Of a DNA stretch of 50,871 bases, positions 16,580 through 24,937 are shown in pieces. Under the pieces are notes generated by a model. The model was not told where the DNA came from and did not search any database. It was given only the letters and a program-made list of their open reading frames with translations. The stretch is from positions 1 to 50,871 of the forward strand of contig VBKE01000302.1 of NCBI GenBank assembly GCA_005879605.1, written 5' to 3'. A program made the translations under genes and the position numbers. Source of the stretch: Deltaproteobacteria bacterium. GTDB lineage: Bacteria > Desulfobacterota > Binatia > UBA9968. Each line of letters begins with the position of its first letter. The stretch's first letter is position 1.

Positions 16580-17113
16580 ATGGAACGCACAGCTGGATGG
16601 TCGCATGATCGTTCTCGGCCATTTGTCGGCATAAAACTAACCCCCTCATACAATCAGCGCAAGGACTCTCCGACAGATTGGTTTCCGCGCCCGACCTGTC
16701 ACACCTGGCAGGCGGCGGGAAAGAAAAGCCCTAAAGCTCTTTTTTTTGCCCTAAAGCTCTTTTTTTTATTGTTTCTTGCAGCCCACATGTGTATATTGGC
16801 TGTCCATAGGTGGATTGAATCGTCACACCGAACGATCAGACAACCGCTTAATCCACACGTTCCCTCCAACAGATTTTCGCTATCTACCTTAGAATTCTTT
16901 TCATTTCACCCGGCTCGTACGAGGTTCTTTAAAAGGATCGAGGAAAAGGCCTGGGTACCGACATTATCCTTCAGAAAGTCTATATCGAGAGGCTTCGTTG
17001 GGGCGTTCCAGATTTGCACGCTAGGCGCCGCGAAGGCACTCTGGAAAAAAACCTTAGACCTACTTAAGAGAGATCCAAAAATTTCCCCTGCAACTCAGCA
17101 AATGCTGGGTTGA
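16580..17113 (+). CDS. Doubtful ORF, possible small membrane protein
   Basis: A 177-codon frame starting at an ATG preceded by AAAGGT and ending 13 nt before the next gene. It has one hydrophobic stretch (FFALKLFFLLFLAAHMCILAV) created partly by the poly-T ends of the 20-nt tandem repeat. Because the repeat length is not a multiple of three, the duplication would have shifted the frame of any pre-existing gene. No family is recognised and composition is odd (many His, Arg, Phe). In favour: long open frame with no competing gene, a plausible ribosome-binding site, and tight spacing to the next gene. It may well be non-coding. Confidence 0.25.
   Translation: MERTAGWSHDRSRPFVGIKLTPSYNQRKDSPTDWFPRPTCHTWQAAGKKSPKALFFALKLFFLLFLAAHMCILAVHRWIESSHRTIRQPLNPHVPSNRFSLSTLEFFSFHPARTRFFKRIEEKAWVPTLSFRKSISRGFVGAFQICTLGAAKALWKKTLDLLKRDPKISPATQQMLG
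16728..16767. repeat. Perfect tandem duplication, 2 x 20 nt
   Basis: Two identical adjacent 20-nt units (16728-16747 and 16748-16767), each starting GCCCTAAAGC and ending in eight T. Unit length is out of phase with codons. It is probably a recent slippage or duplication event. Confidence 0.9.
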
Positions 17114-17126
17114 GAAAGGAGACCAG

Positions 17127-18548
17127 ATGACAGACAACCAAGGTGGTAGAAAAGGCTCGAATGAGTTCGTGACGAGAGGCTCTGAGACCCCCGACGTTGC
17201 GGCAAGCACGCGGTCCGTCAAGCGGGAGCTCAAGACCCTGAGAAGTCAGAGAGACCTTCGAATCAAAAAACCCACGAGACTAGAGCGCACTCGAAAGTTG
17301 CATGACGTGGTCGTGAACCTGGTGCAGGAGCTTCAGAGCGCCGGTTTCGCTTCGGTGTTGTCGCCGCCGGGTCCAATCACGATAATGGGGCCCGAAGTCG
17401 AAGATCCCAAGACGCAGGGCAAGATCGGCCATACGCGGGAGTCGCTCGGAAGTTATATCCAACGACTGTCGGTCGAGGACAATTTCTTTCAACGTCCGCC
17501 TTTCGATCATATGACCGATCCGATCTACCGCAGGCTCATACGAGACTTCATTGACGGCGCGGCGATGCCAGAGAGCAAGATAGCGGCGTTGAGCCGGGCG
17601 GGCGGGGTCCGCTCGCTCGATGACGGGAACATTCGGTTCTCGATTATTGACGGCCTTCAGAGGCTTTACTGCTTTCTGATTGCCATTTTATTGGTTTGGC
17701 GCCGTGAGCAACTTGTACAAGACGGCGTTATCCCTCAAGAGGGCTGGAACTTCTTCGCGGAGTCCGTGAAACGATTAGGTGAACCCGAGTTGGCCACGGA
17801 AAACCTTCTCCAGCGGGTCATCCGGTACGAGATCTTTTATGCGATCGGCCTCGCGGGCCTGCTCCACTATATGGTTACCTTCAACTCGAGCCAGCGGCGC
17901 ATGAGCTTGCGAGTGCAGTTAGAGATTATGAAAAAGCCGTTGATCGAACATTTGAAAAGCGAGGGAATTCCCATTTGGGAGGACATCGGCAGAATGCCCG
18001 GAGAACGAAGACCGCAGGATAGATTTCTGGGGTCAGACATCGTGCTGGCCACGCAAGCATTTATCACTCATAACGCCCAGGTGACCACTGCGGTCGAAAC
18101 GGAGCGTTTTCTTGACGAGAATCAGCCTTACTTGGACAACATCGGCGACATCTCCGACATCATAAGAACGTTGAAACGCATCAGTGCCGAGGTTCACTCG
18201 AAGATCACACAGGCTTATGAGTCGAACCCGAATCAACGTTTCCTCATGATGAATGGAGACCCATTCTTGCTAGGATTTGTTGCCGCCTGCGGCTACGTTC
18301 GGAGCCGGGGGAATATGGACATTCTTGACAAGGCGCTGGACAAGCTATTGCAGGAATTCGATCGGCCAGACGCTGATCCTCTTCATATCGAATCCTACCA
18401 AAGCGCACTCGACATGATTAACGCTTCCCGAGGTAAGGACGCGCGACGGCTCGTCGATGATACCTTTCGCCGCTTTTTCTTGGGTGTGACAACGGAGCTC
18501 GATTGGTTAGACACCGCTGATCAAATTGCTGGAGGCGTGTCTCATTAG
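17127..18548 (+). CDS. Uncharacterised DGLQR-motif protein (DUF262/DGQHR/ParB-like)
   Basis: A 473-residue soluble protein. It has a basic, Ser/Thr-rich N-terminus (1-55), then a core with FQRPPFDHM (121-129), DPIYRRLIRDFIDGAAMPESK (131-151) and FSIIDGLQRL (171-180), and later HYMVTFNSSQRRMSLRVQLE (247-266). The order of an RP motif, a helix with RR, and an I-DG-x-QR motif is what ParB-like DUF262 and DGQHR-domain proteins show, several of which act in DNA modification or defence. The match is by motif order only. A strong GAAAGGAG lies 7 nt before the ATG. It is flanked by large gaps on both sides, has no operon partner except perhaps 16580-17113, and sits between core genes like an accessory insertion. 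Confidence 0.7.
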   Translation: MTDNQGGRKGSNEFVTRGSETPDVAASTRSVKRELKTLRSQRDLRIKKPTRLERTRKLHDVVVNLVQELQSAGFASVLSPPGPITIMGPEVEDPKTQGKIGHTRESLGSYIQRLSVEDNFFQRPPFDHMTDPIYRRLIRDFIDGAAMPESKIAALSRAGGVRSLDDGNIRFSIIDGLQRLYCFLIAILLVWRREQLVQDGVIPQEGWNFFAESVKRLGEPELATENLLQRVIRYEIFYAIGLAGLLHYMVTFNSSQRRMSLRVQLEIMKKPLIEHLKSEGIPIWEDIGRMPGERRPQDRFLGSDIVLATQAFITHNAQVTTAVETERFLDENQPYLDNIGDISDIIRTLKRISAEVHSKITQAYESNPNQRFLMMNGDPFLLGFVAACGYVRSRGNMDILDKALDKLLQEFDRPDADPLHIESYQSALDMINASRGKDARRLVDDTFRRFFLGVTTELDWLDTADQIAGGVSH

Positions 18549-18902
18549 CGGACTAAAATTCAAGTCTCGGATCGTCGTGGCAATCTCAGCTTGTTTATTC
18601 CTCGCACGGTTAAAGCGGTCCTTTGTCAGATCTTGAGCTTCTCGCTGAGGTGTCTGCAAAATGGCTTCCGAATAGCTTTCGGAGTCTTTCCCTGACAAAG
18701 CGGAGGCAGCGGCTCGCGCTTCACGGAGAAACAAGTTGCAGATTTTCGTAACCGTTGGGACCGTTCCAGTGCCTCAACGGATCGTCCGTTGTTTTTGGTT
18801 GTCCAGACTCGCATGAAATCCCGAAACCCCAAAATCTTTCTTTGACGAACATGTTCTGCTATCTTCCTGAAGTAAACAGCATGCACGATAAATGAGGTTC
18901 GG
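18549..18902. other. 354-nt intergenic region, no gene recognised
   Basis: It holds a short hairpin (TCCGAA/TTCGGA, 18667-18683) without a T-run and a perfect 10-bp palindrome GAACATGTTC (18847-18856), close to an extended -10-like TGCTATCTT upstream of the next gene. No tRNA or coding signal was found. Confidence 0.4.
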
Positions 18903-19223
18903 ATGATCTCCATTGATGAATTTCGAAATGTGGAACTCAGAGTGGCAACTGTCAAATCCGCCGAGCCTCATCCCAACGCCGATCGGCTGCTGGTGCTCCA
19001 AATCGACTTGGGAACCGAACAGCGCCAAATATGCGCAGGTATCAGAAATCATTACACGCCGGAAGAACTCGTGGGCAGGCAAATCGTTGTGGTCGCCAAT
19101 TTGGAGACCGCCAAGCTCCGCGGCATGGAAAGCCAGGGAATGCTTCTCGCCGCTTCCGATGAAGACCGAGTGATTATCCTGACTCCGGAGAAAACCGTCC
19201 AACCGGGCGCGAAGGTGTCCTGA
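18903..19223 (+). CDS. Stand-alone tRNA-binding (EMAP/OB-fold) domain protein
   Basis: A 106-residue protein that is essentially one OB-fold tRNA-binding domain, as in the C-terminus of MetRS or CsaA: FRNVELRVATVKSAEPHPNADRLLVLQIDLG, then CAGIRNHYTPEELVGRQIVVVANL and LRGMESQGMLLAA. The start follows GAGG at a 5-nt spacing. Free-standing forms can bind tRNA in trans to MetRS or act as a CsaA-like chaperone; which applies here is not shown. It is followed after 34 nt by alr in the same direction. Confidence 0.87.
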   Translation: MISIDEFRNVELRVATVKSAEPHPNADRLLVLQIDLGTEQRQICAGIRNHYTPEELVGRQIVVVANLETAKLRGMESQGMLLAASDEDRVIILTPEKTVQPGAKVS

Positions 19224-19257
19224 CATTAACGCTCAACAGTAACCATCGACTGGATAG

Positions 19258-20403
19258 ATGTTCACAACTCCCAAAGGACGCCCGACCCTTTGCGTCATTG
19301 ATCTCGAAGCGCTGCGCTGGAATTATCACAAGATCAGAGAAAAAGTCGGCCCTCGAATAAAAATTGCATCGATGGTGAAGGCCAATGCGTACGGTCACGG
19401 CGCCCCCTGCGTGGCTCGAGCCTTGGCCGAAGAAGGGTGCGATGCTTTCGGTGTCGCGACTCTCGAAGAAGGCATCGGACTGAGACAGGCAGAAATCCGT
19501 TCACCCATCATCGTTCTCGCCGGCGTTTATCTAGAACAGCTCGATCAGTTCTTCGAGCACGACTTGATTCCGGTCGTGCATGAGATCGACGGCTTGCGGC
19601 GCTTGGATGCAGCGGTTCAGAGCCGCGGCACGTCGCTCAATGTTCATCTGAAAATTGATACCGGCATGGGACGAATCGGCTTGCCTGCGGCGGAGATCGG
19701 CTCGTGGTTGCCTGAATTGAAGAAACTAAAATCGCTCGAGATCGACGGCGTTTTTTCCCACTTCTCCCACGCGGAAAGCGTCCAAGGCGACTACACACGA
19801 AAACAACTGGAAATCTTTCAGGGTATCGTCAGCCGTCTGCGCTCCGAGAACATTTCACCTCCGCTGGTTCATCTGGCCAACAGTGCGGCAACCATTACGT
19901 TGCCGTCCGCCTATTTCGACATGGTCCGGCCCGGGCTGATGCTCTACGGCGTTTATCCCTCGCCCGCGATGACCGGCCAGATTGCACTCAAACCCGTCTT
20001 GTCGTGGAAAACCAGCATTCTTCAACTCAAGAAAGTGTCGCCGGGAACCAGCATCAGCTACGGACAAACATTCATCACCCAGCGTGAAAGCCTCATTGCC
20101 ACGCTTCCCATCGGCTACGCCGACGGCTATCCAAGGCTTCTCTCCAACCGCGGCGAGGTGCTTGTCCGGGGCCAAAGAGCGCCTGTCGTCGGCAGAGTTT
20201 GCATGGATTTGACTATGATCGATGTTACCGATATAGGGGAAACAAAACCGGGAGATGAGGTTGTTCTCCTCGGCCGTCAAGGCAACGCGGAAATTTCTGC
20301 CGACGAGATGGCCGGCTGGTCAAACACGATCTCGTACGAGATTCTCACTTCCATCGGCGCTCGAGTTCCCCGCATTTATTACCATTCCAAGAAGGAGCGG
20401 TAG
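19258..20403 (+). CDS. alr: Alanine racemase
   Basis: A 381-residue fold-type III PLP enzyme. The PLP lysine is in MVKANAYGHG (K41). SYGQTF carries the catalytic tyrosine, and IGYADGYPR and RVCMDLTMIDVT are conserved Alr blocks. It interconverts L- and D-alanine for peptidoglycan in the cytoplasm. The stop is 2 nt before the purH start, so it is probably co-transcribed with the purine genes. Length is normal for the family. Confidence 0.95.
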   Translation: MFTTPKGRPTLCVIDLEALRWNYHKIREKVGPRIKIASMVKANAYGHGAPCVARALAEEGCDAFGVATLEEGIGLRQAEIRSPIIVLAGVYLEQLDQFFEHDLIPVVHEIDGLRRLDAAVQSRGTSLNVHLKIDTGMGRIGLPAAEIGSWLPELKKLKSLEIDGVFSHFSHAESVQGDYTRKQLEIFQGIVSRLRSENISPPLVHLANSAATITLPSAYFDMVRPGLMLYGVYPSPAMTGQIALKPVLSWKTSILQLKKVSPGTSISYGQTFITQRESLIATLPIGYADGYPRLLSNRGEVLVRGQRAPVVGRVCMDLTMIDVTDIGETKPGDEVVLLGRQGNAEISADEMAGWSNTISYEILTSIGARVPRIYYHSKKER

Positions 20404-20405
20404 CA

Positions 20406-21983
20406 GTGGGCAAGATTCAAAGGGCCCTCATCAGCGTTTCCGATAAACAAGGCATCGTGGAATTTTCCCGAGGGCTGTCAGAGTTGGGGATCGAAATTGT
20501 TTCCACGGGCGGCACCGCGTCATTGCTGCGCGATAACAAAATTCCGGTGAGAGACGTCTCGGAGCTGACCGGCTTTCCGGAAATGATGGATGGCCGAGTG
20601 AAAACGCTTCATCCCAAGATCCATGGCGGCATTCTCGCCCTCAGGGATAATCCCGAGCATATGGCGCAGATGAAGACCCGCGGCATCGTGCCGATCGATC
20701 TCTTGGTCGTGAATCTTTATCCCTTCGAAGCGACCGTTGCTCGTGGCGCTTCATTTGAAGAGATCGTCGAAAACATCGACATCGGCGGTCCGAGCATGGT
20801 TCGCGCCGCGGCGAAGAATCATACCCAGGTCGGCGTGGTTGTCGATCCCGAGGACTACAGCTCCATACTTGCCGAGCTCAAAGAAGACGGATGCTCCCTC
20901 TCGCCAGCGACGCATTTTCGTCTCTGCTGCAAAGCCTTTCAGCACACCTCTCGTTACGACGGCGCCATTTCGAATTATTTTGCCTCGGTCGACGAGAACC
21001 AGAAACCCATGCGCTGGGGTCGAACCGTCAACATTCAAATTTCTAAAATACAGGACCTGCGCTACGGTGAAAATCCGCACCAGAGCGCTGCCTTCTACGG
21101 CACCCAGGGAGACACGGGGCCTGCCATCGGGCGCGCGAAGCAGTTTCAAGGCAAGGAACTGTCCTTTAACAACATTCTGGACGCTGATGCCGCGCTAGGT
21201 ACCGTCCTGGAATTTTCCGACATCGCGACTATCGCCATCAAGCATAGCAATCCCTGCGGTGTGGCGCTGTCGAAGAAATCGCTGGCGGATTCATTCCGGA
21301 AAGCCAAGGCGTGTGACCCGGTCTCGATTTTTGGCGGCGTCATCGCTTTTAATCGTCCCGTCGACGAAGAGACCGCGAAGGAACTCCAAGAAATTTTCCT
21401 CGAAATCGTCATTGCGCCCGGCTTTACACCCGAGGCAAAGGCCGTGCTTTCGTCGGCGAAGCGGCTGCTCAATATCCGTTTGTTGGAATTGGATATGAGC
21501 CAGCAGCCCCAAGGCGGTGGTTACGATCTGCGCCGGGTGCGCGGCGGCATGCTGATTCAGGATTGGGATACGGGAAAGATCGACGTGCATGCGTGCAAGG
21601 TTGCTACGGAAAGAAAACCGACGGAAGAAGAATACCAGGCTCTCGATTTCGCCTGGCGGGTTTGCCGGCACGTGAAGTCAAACGCGATTGTCTTTGCCTC
21701 GCCTGATCAGGTCCTCGGCGTCGGCGCCGGGCAGATGAGTCGCGTCGATTCGGCCAAGATCGCCGTATTGCGCGCAGCAACTCACGGCCTCGATCTAAGA
21801 GGCTCGGCGGTCGCTTCAGATGCATTTTACCCCTTCCGAGACGGCATCGACGAAGCGGCCAAGGCCGGCGCCAAGTCGGTTATTCAGCCCGGAGGCTCGA
21901 TCAAAGACGAAGAAGTGATCGCCGCCGCCAATGAACACGGGATGGCGATGATCTTCACCGGCATGAGACACTTTAGACATTAG
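20406..21983 (+). CDS. purH: Bifunctional AICAR transformylase/IMP cyclohydrolase PurH
   Basis: A 525-residue protein in two parts: an MGS-like IMP cyclohydrolase domain (about 1-200, with LISVSDKQGIVEF, VSTGGTASLLRD and TGFPEMMDGRVKTLHPKIHGG) and the AICARFT domain (RYGENPHQSAAFYG, KHSNPCGVA, FASPDQVLGVGAGQMSRVDS). It catalyses the last two steps of IMP synthesis. The start is GTG, supported by AAGGAG about 9 nt upstream. It forms a purH-purD-purE block following alr. Confidence 0.96.
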   Translation: MGKIQRALISVSDKQGIVEFSRGLSELGIEIVSTGGTASLLRDNKIPVRDVSELTGFPEMMDGRVKTLHPKIHGGILALRDNPEHMAQMKTRGIVPIDLLVVNLYPFEATVARGASFEEIVENIDIGGPSMVRAAAKNHTQVGVVVDPEDYSSILAELKEDGCSLSPATHFRLCCKAFQHTSRYDGAISNYFASVDENQKPMRWGRTVNIQISKIQDLRYGENPHQSAAFYGTQGDTGPAIGRAKQFQGKELSFNNILDADAALGTVLEFSDIATIAIKHSNPCGVALSKKSLADSFRKAKACDPVSIFGGVIAFNRPVDEETAKELQEIFLEIVIAPGFTPEAKAVLSSAKRLLNIRLLELDMSQQPQGGGYDLRRVRGGMLIQDWDTGKIDVHACKVATERKPTEEEYQALDFAWRVCRHVKSNAIVFASPDQVLGVGAGQMSRVDSAKIAVLRAATHGLDLRGSAVASDAFYPFRDGIDEAAKAGAKSVIQPGGSIKDEEVIAAANEHGMAMIFTGMRHFRH

Positions 21984-21988
21984 CCGAT

Positions 21989-22026
21989 GATAGAGGATTG
22001 AGAATCGAGAATGGCAGTCCTCTATC
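21989..22026. repeat. Inverted repeat between purH and purD
   Basis: GATAGAGGA (21989-21997) and TCCTCTATC (22018-22026) form a perfect 9-bp stem with a 20-nt loop. No T-run follows, so it is more likely an mRNA processing or stability element than a terminator. Confidence 0.45.
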
Positions 22027-22059
22027 TTCGATCTTCGGAGTTAACGTTCCCAATAGCGA

Positions 22060-23328
22060 ATGAAAGTTCTCGTTATCGGCAGTGGCGGGCGCGAACACGC
22101 GCTGGTCTGGAAAATCAGCCAAAGCCCGAAGGTAAAGAAAATCTACTGCGCGCCGGGAAGCGCAGCCATCGGCGAACTCGCTGCATGCGTCGCCATCGGC
22201 TCGGAGCAGATCGAAAAACTCGCCGAGTTTGCTCGACAAGAAAAAATCGACTTCACCGTCGTCGGACCAGAGCTGCCACTCACGCTCGGCATAACCGATC
22301 TCTTCGAATCCCGCGGTTTAAGAATTTTCGGTCCGAACAAAGCTGCGGCGCAGTTAGAAGGCAGTAAAGCCTTTGCCAAAGAGATCCTGAGAGAGAACAA
22401 TATACCGACCCCCTCGTTCGGCACGTTTACAGAGGCCGCATCGGCGAAGCGGCACATTGCCCAGTATCCCGCCCCTTACGTCGTGAAAGCCGACGGTCTC
22501 GCCGGCGGCAAAGGAGTCCTCATCTGTGCGACTCGCCAGGAAGCCGAGGCCGCCGTTAACGAGATCCTGGTCCGGAAAACCTTCGGTCAAGCCGGCCAGA
22601 AAGTCGTCGTTGAAGAATTCCTCGTGGGCGAAGAAGCTTCTTTCATGGTACTCACGGACGGAGAGTACATTCTGCCGCTGGTCTCTTCTCAAGATCACAA
22701 GCGCGTGTTCGACCATGACGAAGGGCCTAACACCGGTGGCATGGGCGCGTACTGTCCCGCGCCCGTGGTGACCCCGACTGTCCACAACCGTATTCTCGAC
22801 GAGATTCTCAACCCGCTGCTTGCCGGCCTGAAAAGAAAGAGCATTGTCTACCGCGGCGTGATCTACGTTGGCCTGATGATCACCAAGGATGGGCCAAAGG
22901 TATTGGAGTTCAACGCCCGCTTCGGCGATCCTGAATGCCAGCCGATTATGATGCGACTGAAAAGCGATCTCGTACCATTACTCGAAGCAACGATTGATGG
23001 AAAGCTCAACCAGGTTCAGGCGGCGTGGTACGACGATGCCGCAGTCTGCGTCGTCCTGTGCGCCGACGGCTATCCGGGATCTTACGACAAGGGCGCCGAG
23101 ATTCATGGGTTGGACAAATTGGCGCACTGGGAGAAGGGTTTCGTCTTTCACGCAGGCACAGGGAAAGACAACGGTCGTTGGATTACTTCAGGAGGTCGTG
23201 TGCTGGGAGTAACGGCGCACGGCAGGGATATTGCGGACGCCGTGCGTGAAGTCTATGGGGCAGTGGGCGAGATCTCCTGGGATGGGATGCACTACCGAAG
23301 AGACATCGCCCATAGAGCGTTGACATAA
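22060..23328 (+). CDS. purD: Phosphoribosylamine-glycine ligase PurD
   Basis: A 422-residue ATP-grasp enzyme: an N-terminal VIGSGGREHALVWK, the ATP-binding YVVKADGLAGGKGV, then SQDHKRVFDHDEGPNTGGMGAY and the metal-binding VLEFNARFGDPECQ. It converts 5-phosphoribosylamine and glycine to GAR. Length is normal. It lies 76 nt downstream of purH, separated by a hairpin, and 24 nt upstream of purE. Confidence 0.96.
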   Translation: MKVLVIGSGGREHALVWKISQSPKVKKIYCAPGSAAIGELAACVAIGSEQIEKLAEFARQEKIDFTVVGPELPLTLGITDLFESRGLRIFGPNKAAAQLEGSKAFAKEILRENNIPTPSFGTFTEAASAKRHIAQYPAPYVVKADGLAGGKGVLICATRQEAEAAVNEILVRKTFGQAGQKVVVEEFLVGEEASFMVLTDGEYILPLVSSQDHKRVFDHDEGPNTGGMGAYCPAPVVTPTVHNRILDEILNPLLAGLKRKSIVYRGVIYVGLMITKDGPKVLEFNARFGDPECQPIMMRLKSDLVPLLEATIDGKLNQVQAAWYDDAAVCVVLCADGYPGSYDKGAEIHGLDKLAHWEKGFVFHAGTGKDNGRWITSGGRVLGVTAHGRDIADAVREVYGAVGEISWDGMHYRRDIAHRALT

Positions 23329-23352
23329 GCTCACTGCAGGAGAATTGAAGAG

Positions 23353-23877
23353 GTGGCGAAGAATTCAGCAAAGAAACCACGAGTAGGAATTTTGATGGGC
23401 AGCGACTCCGACCTCGAGGTGATGCGCGAGGCCGAAAAACGGCTCGATTACTTCGGCATCGCCTACGAGACGAGAATCATGTCAGCGCATCGTACGCCCG
23501 ATAAGGCGGCAGACTACGCGGCAAACGCCCAACAGCGCGGTTTGGAAGTCATTATCGCCGGCGCGGGAGCCGCCGCGCATCTGGCTGGCGCTATCGTCGC
23601 CAATACAACCCTTCCTGTCATCGGCGTCCCTATTGACTCTTCCAGCCTGAAGGGTCTTGATGCGCTGCTCGCGACGGTGCAAATGCCCGCCGGCATTCCC
23701 GTCGCCACCATGGCCATCGGCAAAGCGGGCGCCGCCAACGCCGGCATCTTCGCCGCCCAGATTATCGCCCGCAAAGATTCCAAAGTTTCTGCCAGGCTCA
23801 TGGAATTCAAAAAGGAGATGGCCGCGGGTGTCGAAGACAGAGACCGAAAGCTCCAAAGCGCGAAGCAAAAGAGCTGA
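23353..23877 (+). CDS. purE: N5-carboxyaminoimidazole ribonucleotide mutase PurE (class I)
   Basis: A 174-residue protein with the PurE fingerprints [44 protein letters not shown] and [10 protein letters not shown]. It rearranges N5-CAIR to CAIR in purine synthesis. The start is GTG with GGAG about 10 nt upstream. No purK is present in the window. Its 3' end overlaps the Sua5/YrdC gene by 50 bp, suggesting coupled translation. Confidence 0.94.
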   Translation: MAKNSAKKPRVGILMGSDSDLEVMREAEKRLDYFGIAYETRIMSAHRTPDKAADYAANAQQRGLEVIIAGAGAAAHLAGAIVANTTLPVIGVPIDSSSLKGLDALLATVQMPAGIPVATMAIGKAGAANAGIFAAQIIARKDSKVSARLMEFKKEMAAGVEDRDRKLQSAKQKS

Positions 23878-24481
23878 TGACATCGCGGCGGGGATTAGCG
23901 CGCTTAAGCGCGGCAACGTCATTGTCTTCCCGACCGAGACTCTCTACGGTCTCGGAGCAGACGCGCTCAACAGTGGCGCGGTGGAGCAAGTCTTTCAACT
24001 AAAAGGTCGCGATCCGAAGAACCCGATTCCGGTGCTCGTGTCGGATCAGGCGATGCTCCTTACGCTGGTCCACGAAATACCAGCCACAGCAAGGAAATTA
24101 ATGAACCATTTTTGGCCCGGACCCCTAACCCTGGTTCTTCCGGCGCGGCGAGATATACCAGCGCCTCTGCTCAATGCCACGGGCGGTATCGGCGTTCGCT
24201 TGTCCAGCCAGCCGATTGCGACGCGACTCGTGCAAGCGTTGGGCCATCCTTTAACCGCCACCAGCGCGAATCCTTCGGGCAAAGAGCCGGCGCGAAGCGT
24301 GAGTGAAGCCCAGAACTATTTCGCCGGCAAGATTGACGTCTTCGTGGAGGGCGGGACACTGACATCAAAGACTGGTTCCACCGTGGTCGAAGTCATCGGA
24401 GACGCGATCAAGATCATCCGCGAAGGCGAAATTCACAGATCGGACCTGGAGGAAATTCTAAAGAAGGATAAAATAGTATGA
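23828..24481 (+). CDS. Sua5/YciO/YrdC family protein (L-threonylcarbamoyladenylate synthase)
   Basis: A 217-residue YrdC-domain protein: [43 protein letters not shown] and [14 protein letters not shown]. It would make threonylcarbamoyl-AMP for the t6A modification of tRNA. The frame is open far upstream inside purE. The GTG at 23828 is chosen because it lies 9 nt after an AGGAG within purE and gives a normal short-form length. It ends in a 4-bp ATGA overlap with the next gene. Confidence 0.88.
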   Translation: MSKTETESSKARSKRADDIAAGISALKRGNVIVFPTETLYGLGADALNSGAVEQVFQLKGRDPKNPIPVLVSDQAMLLTLVHEIPATARKLMNHFWPGPLTLVLPARRDIPAPLLNATGGIGVRLSSQPIATRLVQALGHPLTATSANPSGKEPARSVSEAQNYFAGKIDVFVEGGTLTSKTGSTVVEVIGDAIKIIREGEIHRSDLEEILKKDKIV

Positions 24482-24717
24482 TGAACCAGCGTCTTCATCT
24501 TTGGATCGTCATTCTGGCTACGGCGCTGACTGCCTACGGTTGCAGCCCCAGGGAGGAATCTCCGCAGGGAGAGTCAAAGAACAAGGTCAAGGAAGCGGTG
24601 AAAGAAGCCGTGACGCAAGACTTCAAAGTCTACGAAGGCGCCAAAGAATCCCTGAAAGAGAGTCAAGACAAAAGCAAATCGGAGATAGAGGCAGTTGACA
24701 AAGAATTGCAGCAGTAA
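24478..24717 (+). CDS. Small putative lipoprotein
   Basis: A 79-residue protein with a type II signal peptide (hydrophobic LWIVILATALTAYGC; lipobox LTAYGC, cysteine 22), followed by a charged, Lys/Glu-rich helical tail (KEAVKEAVTQDFKVYEGAKE) likely to form a coiled coil. It overlaps the YrdC gene by 4 bp (ATGA), so it is the last gene of that operon. Function unknown. Confidence 0.7.
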   Translation: MMNQRLHLWIVILATALTAYGCSPREESPQGESKNKVKEAVKEAVTQDFKVYEGAKESLKESQDKSKSEIEAVDKELQQ

Positions 24718-24747
24718 GCAGTTACCGCCAACCTGTCGCATCGATGA

Positions 24748-24930
24748 AGTGAGAATAATAGTCATGCCGAGATCGGCGAAACTCTCGCGGGCATCACAAC
24801 CGGCCGCACCACTGCCGATGAAATTACCCTCTACAAGTCCGTGGGAATAGCCATTCAAGACGTCGCGACGGCAAACCTGGTGTATCAAAAGGCGTTGCGA
24901 CAAGAGATCGGCACCCACGTGGAAATTTGA
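24748..24930 (+). pseudogene. C-terminal remnant of an ornithine cyclodeaminase/mu-crystallin family gene
   Basis: Between the lipoprotein and pepF, one frame encodes about 56 residues ending at a natural stop: AEIGETLAGITTGRTTADE followed by ITLYKSVGIAIQDVATANLVY. This is the conserved C-terminal segment of the ornithine cyclodeaminase/alanine dehydrogenase family, whose full proteins are over 300 residues. A stop (24745-24747) precedes it and no N-terminal Rossmann part is found, so it is a deletion remnant. Confidence 0.8.
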
Positions 24931-24937
24931 CAGATCG

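Larger units (their letters stand above)
16483..17126. other. Repeat-bearing leader region of the accessory DGLQR gene
   Basis: About 640 nt separate the glycosyltransferase from the gene at 17127. The region holds a perfect 20-nt tandem duplication (16728-16767), a poorly supported ORF (16580-17113) and patches richer in A and T than the flanks. No tRNA or recognisable small RNA was found. It may carry the promoter and a long leader for the downstream gene. Confidence 0.4.

Noticed and set aside
18667..18683. Hairpin TCCGAA/TTCGGA after the DGLQR gene as a terminator
   Set aside because: The stem has only 6 bp, there is no T-run, and it lies over 100 nt beyond the stop codon.
18847..18856. 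Perfect palindrome GAACATGTTC upstream of the tRNA-binding domain gene, reminiscent of a LexA half-site pair
   Set aside because: The half-sites are only 2 nt apart, whereas LexA boxes of the GAAC...GTTC type need a 4-nt spacing, and no SOS gene follows.
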